A stretch of DNA of 64,000 nt from Gigantopelta aegis (Eukaryota > Mollusca > Gastropoda > Neomphalida > Peltospiridae), in NCBI RefSeq assembly GCF_016097555.1, contig NC_054699.1, forward strand, positions 10,093,429 through 10,157,428. The letters run 5' to 3'. The notes beneath the pieces are model-generated. The model was not told the DNA's origin. It searched no databases and was given only the letters and a program-made list of their open reading frames with translations. Positions 53,601-56,600 of the stretch are shown one piece after another. Positions within the stretch are counted from its first letter, which is position 1, and each line of letters opens with the position of its first letter. The position numbers were made by a program, and so were the translations under genes.

Positions 53601-56600
53601 TATCACCTGCTCATTGCCACCGAGTGTCAATAATAACGCTATATCACCTGCTCATTGCCACCATAATGCTATATCACCTGCTCATTGCCACCGAGTGTCA
53701 ATAATAACGCTATATCACCTGCTCATTGCCACCGAGTGTCAATAATAACGCTATATCACCTGCTCATTGCCACCGAGTGTCAATAATAACGCTATATCAC
53801 CTGCTCATTGCGAGTGTCAATAATAACGCTATATCACCTGCTCATTGCCACCGAGTGTCAATAATAACGCTATATCACCTGCTCATTGCCACCGAGTGTC
53901 AATAATAACGCTATATCACCTGCTCATTGCCACCGAGTGTCAATAATAACGCTATATCACCTGCTCATTGCCACCGAGTGTCATAATAACGCTATATCAC
54001 CTGCTCATTGCCACCGAGTGTCAATAATAACGCTATATCACCTGCTCATTGCCACCGAGTGTCAATAATAACGCTATATCACCTGCTCATTGCCACCGAG
54101 TGTCAATAATAACGCTATATCACCTGCTCATTGCCACCGAGTGTCAATAATAACGCTATATCACCTGCTCATTGCCACCGAGTGTCAATAATAACGCTAT
54201 ATCACCTGCTCATTGCCACCGAGTGTCAATAATAACGCTATATCACCTGCTCATTGCCACCGAGTGTCAATAATAACGCTATATCACCTGCTCATTGCCA
54301 CCGAGTGTCAATAATAACGCTATAGCACCTGCTCATTGCCACCGAGTGTCAATAATAACGCTATATCACCTGCTCATTGCCACCGAGTGTCAATAATAAC
54401 GCTATAGCACCTGCTCATTGCCACTAAGTGTCAATAATAACGCTATAGCACCTGCTCATTGCCACTAAGTGTCAATAATAACGCTATAGCACCTGCTCAT
54501 TGCCACTAAGTACCAATAATAACGCTATAGCACCTGCTCATTGCCACTAAGTACCAATAATAACGCTATAGCACCTGCTCATTGCCACTAAGTACCAATA
54601 ATAACGCTATATCACCTGCTCATTGCCAAAAACATTTAGGACTCTGTGTTGATCAAAATCTTAGCTGGAACACACAAGTTGATCACATGTGTTCACAAGT
54701 CTCATCTAAAATGGCTATGTTGAGACGAATTAGCAAATTTCTCATCCCAGAATCAAAATCTTATGTTTTGCAGTAAAATTGTTAATACATCTCATATTTC
54801 TATCTATAATAGGTCATTTATTGTAATTTTTGGTACCGGATGTTTGAATGCCATAACAGGTCATGATAATACTGACACATTTTTATGGTTTTTATTCCAG
54901 GTATTTTTATAACTAAATATGTAAGACTGGAAAATCACCTGAGTATAATTTTAATTAGTACTTTAGTGATATCAAGTGGACATTGCATTACCGTAAACAC
55001 TACTAATGACATAGTGCTAGGGTCTGGATTCGAACTCCAGACCATCTAGACTGTACCCGAGCACTGTAACCACTCAGACACGTAGTGGATCAATAAGTGA
55101 GACTGCATTTTAATACTTATATATCTCATAGGGTGTGTTTTGAGGGAATGAACCGAGCGTCTACGGAACAAAATGAACCTTTAGTCCTGTAATGCCTCAT
55201 TGTGTCTTCTGTGCTATATTTCTGCCAAAAGCACGAACAAAAGCAACGTGTGGAGGAAATTTTACACAGAATAGTCAAAATGTCTAATTTTTCAAAGGCA
55301 AAACGTACTTTTACCGGATTACAAAATATAAACATTATGTTGCTTTTATAGTACAAAATGTTTAAAAAGATATTGTATATAACTAAAGTCTGAACCAAAT
55401 TGTTAACAATAATGATAAATTACTCTCCTACCTTTAATTGCCATTAGATTTTCTCCACTTTTTGTCCAAACATAAATCTTGAAAAAACCATTACAGTGGC
55501 ATAGATTCCACGTAGGAGACTGTAATGTTCAATGTCACCAATATCAACTTCGCTGAGATTGCATAGGGCAAAATACATGCAATTTTTCACCGTCTGACAT
55601 TTTGCTTTTTCGTGCAATACTCTTCAAGAGGGGTGGAAGCTTCCTGAGTATGTGACGTAATTAATATGACGTCATGATGAGTGGTAGTACCTTAGCGCAT
55701 GTCATGATGTTGTTAGATTACGTCATATCGATCCACCCCTCTTGAAGAATATTCCATAAACTAGGAAAATGGTAGACGGCAGAAAACTGCATGCATTTTA
55801 CCGTATATGCAATCTCAGCGATGTCGATGACATCGTTACAGTCTTGTATGTGGAATCTGTGTCACTGTAATGTTTTTTTCACATTTTGTGTCTGGACAAA
55901 ATTTTGGGGAAATCTAACTGTAATTAAAGACAGGAGAGTAACTTACCATAGTTGCTAACAATTTGGTTCAGACTTTAACCCTAAGGGGCCGTTCAAATAT
56001 TACGTAATGCTATTTTGGTCAAAATTAGACACCCACCCACCCCCTTGTAACGCCAGACCATACACCCCCCAAAATATTACAAGCAGGAACAAGAACAGGA
56101 CATGGTTTAACATGTACATTCAGAGCAAGCTGTTGTAGGACACGCCTATCATGGGCACGGGTGCCGTCCTCGGCCGGCTCCCCTGTCCATGACAAGAAAG
56201 GTGGGGGAGGTAGCAGGAAGGAGCAAGGGAGCGCCAGCCGCCCAGTTGGGCCGGTAACAGGTGGAGGATATGGTGGTGCTATGGAATTTGGAATTTGCAT
56301 GATGGCCTAAAATATGCCAAGGGAATGAGTGCGCAATTTGGATGAAGGAAATTTGGTGCATTTTTGAACGGTTGTTCCAAAAAATGAAAGAAGTGAGCTA
56401 TGTATAGGTTTGGAATTAGTGAATCGAGAGTAGCTTGTTAATTAAGACAAAGCAACGTGGCAATGTTTATTTATACCCATGTGTACTACAATGACGTCAT
56501 TAAAGTGACGTATTGCTGTACGATGAAACCCCCCCCCCCCCCACCCCCGTGGGTTTTCACATGCGCCATTTTAATTAAAATGTCTGGTGTATTAAAGCAT

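Larger units (their letters stand above)
50675..54780 (+). mobile_element. LINE reverse-transcriptase fragment, split three ways
   Basis: The pieces are 50675-50773, 51027-51249 and 54628-54780. They encode [14 protein letters not shown] (the YADD catalytic motif, followed by one stop and frameshifts), [20 protein letters not shown], then [20 protein letters not shown] and LRRISKFL. This is the RT C-terminal half and thumb of a Jockey/CR1-like non-LTR element. It is interrupted by a tRNA SINE, a B SINE and a 3-kb VNTR. Confidence 0.82.

Noticed and set aside
51558-54628. CRISPR-like array
   Set aside because: Direct head-to-tail units with no unique spacers, in an animal intron.
55013-55085. 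tRNA gene
   Set aside because: Boxes A and B are good, but the acceptor stem does not pair and the sequence is part of a dispersed repeat with a second diverged copy.
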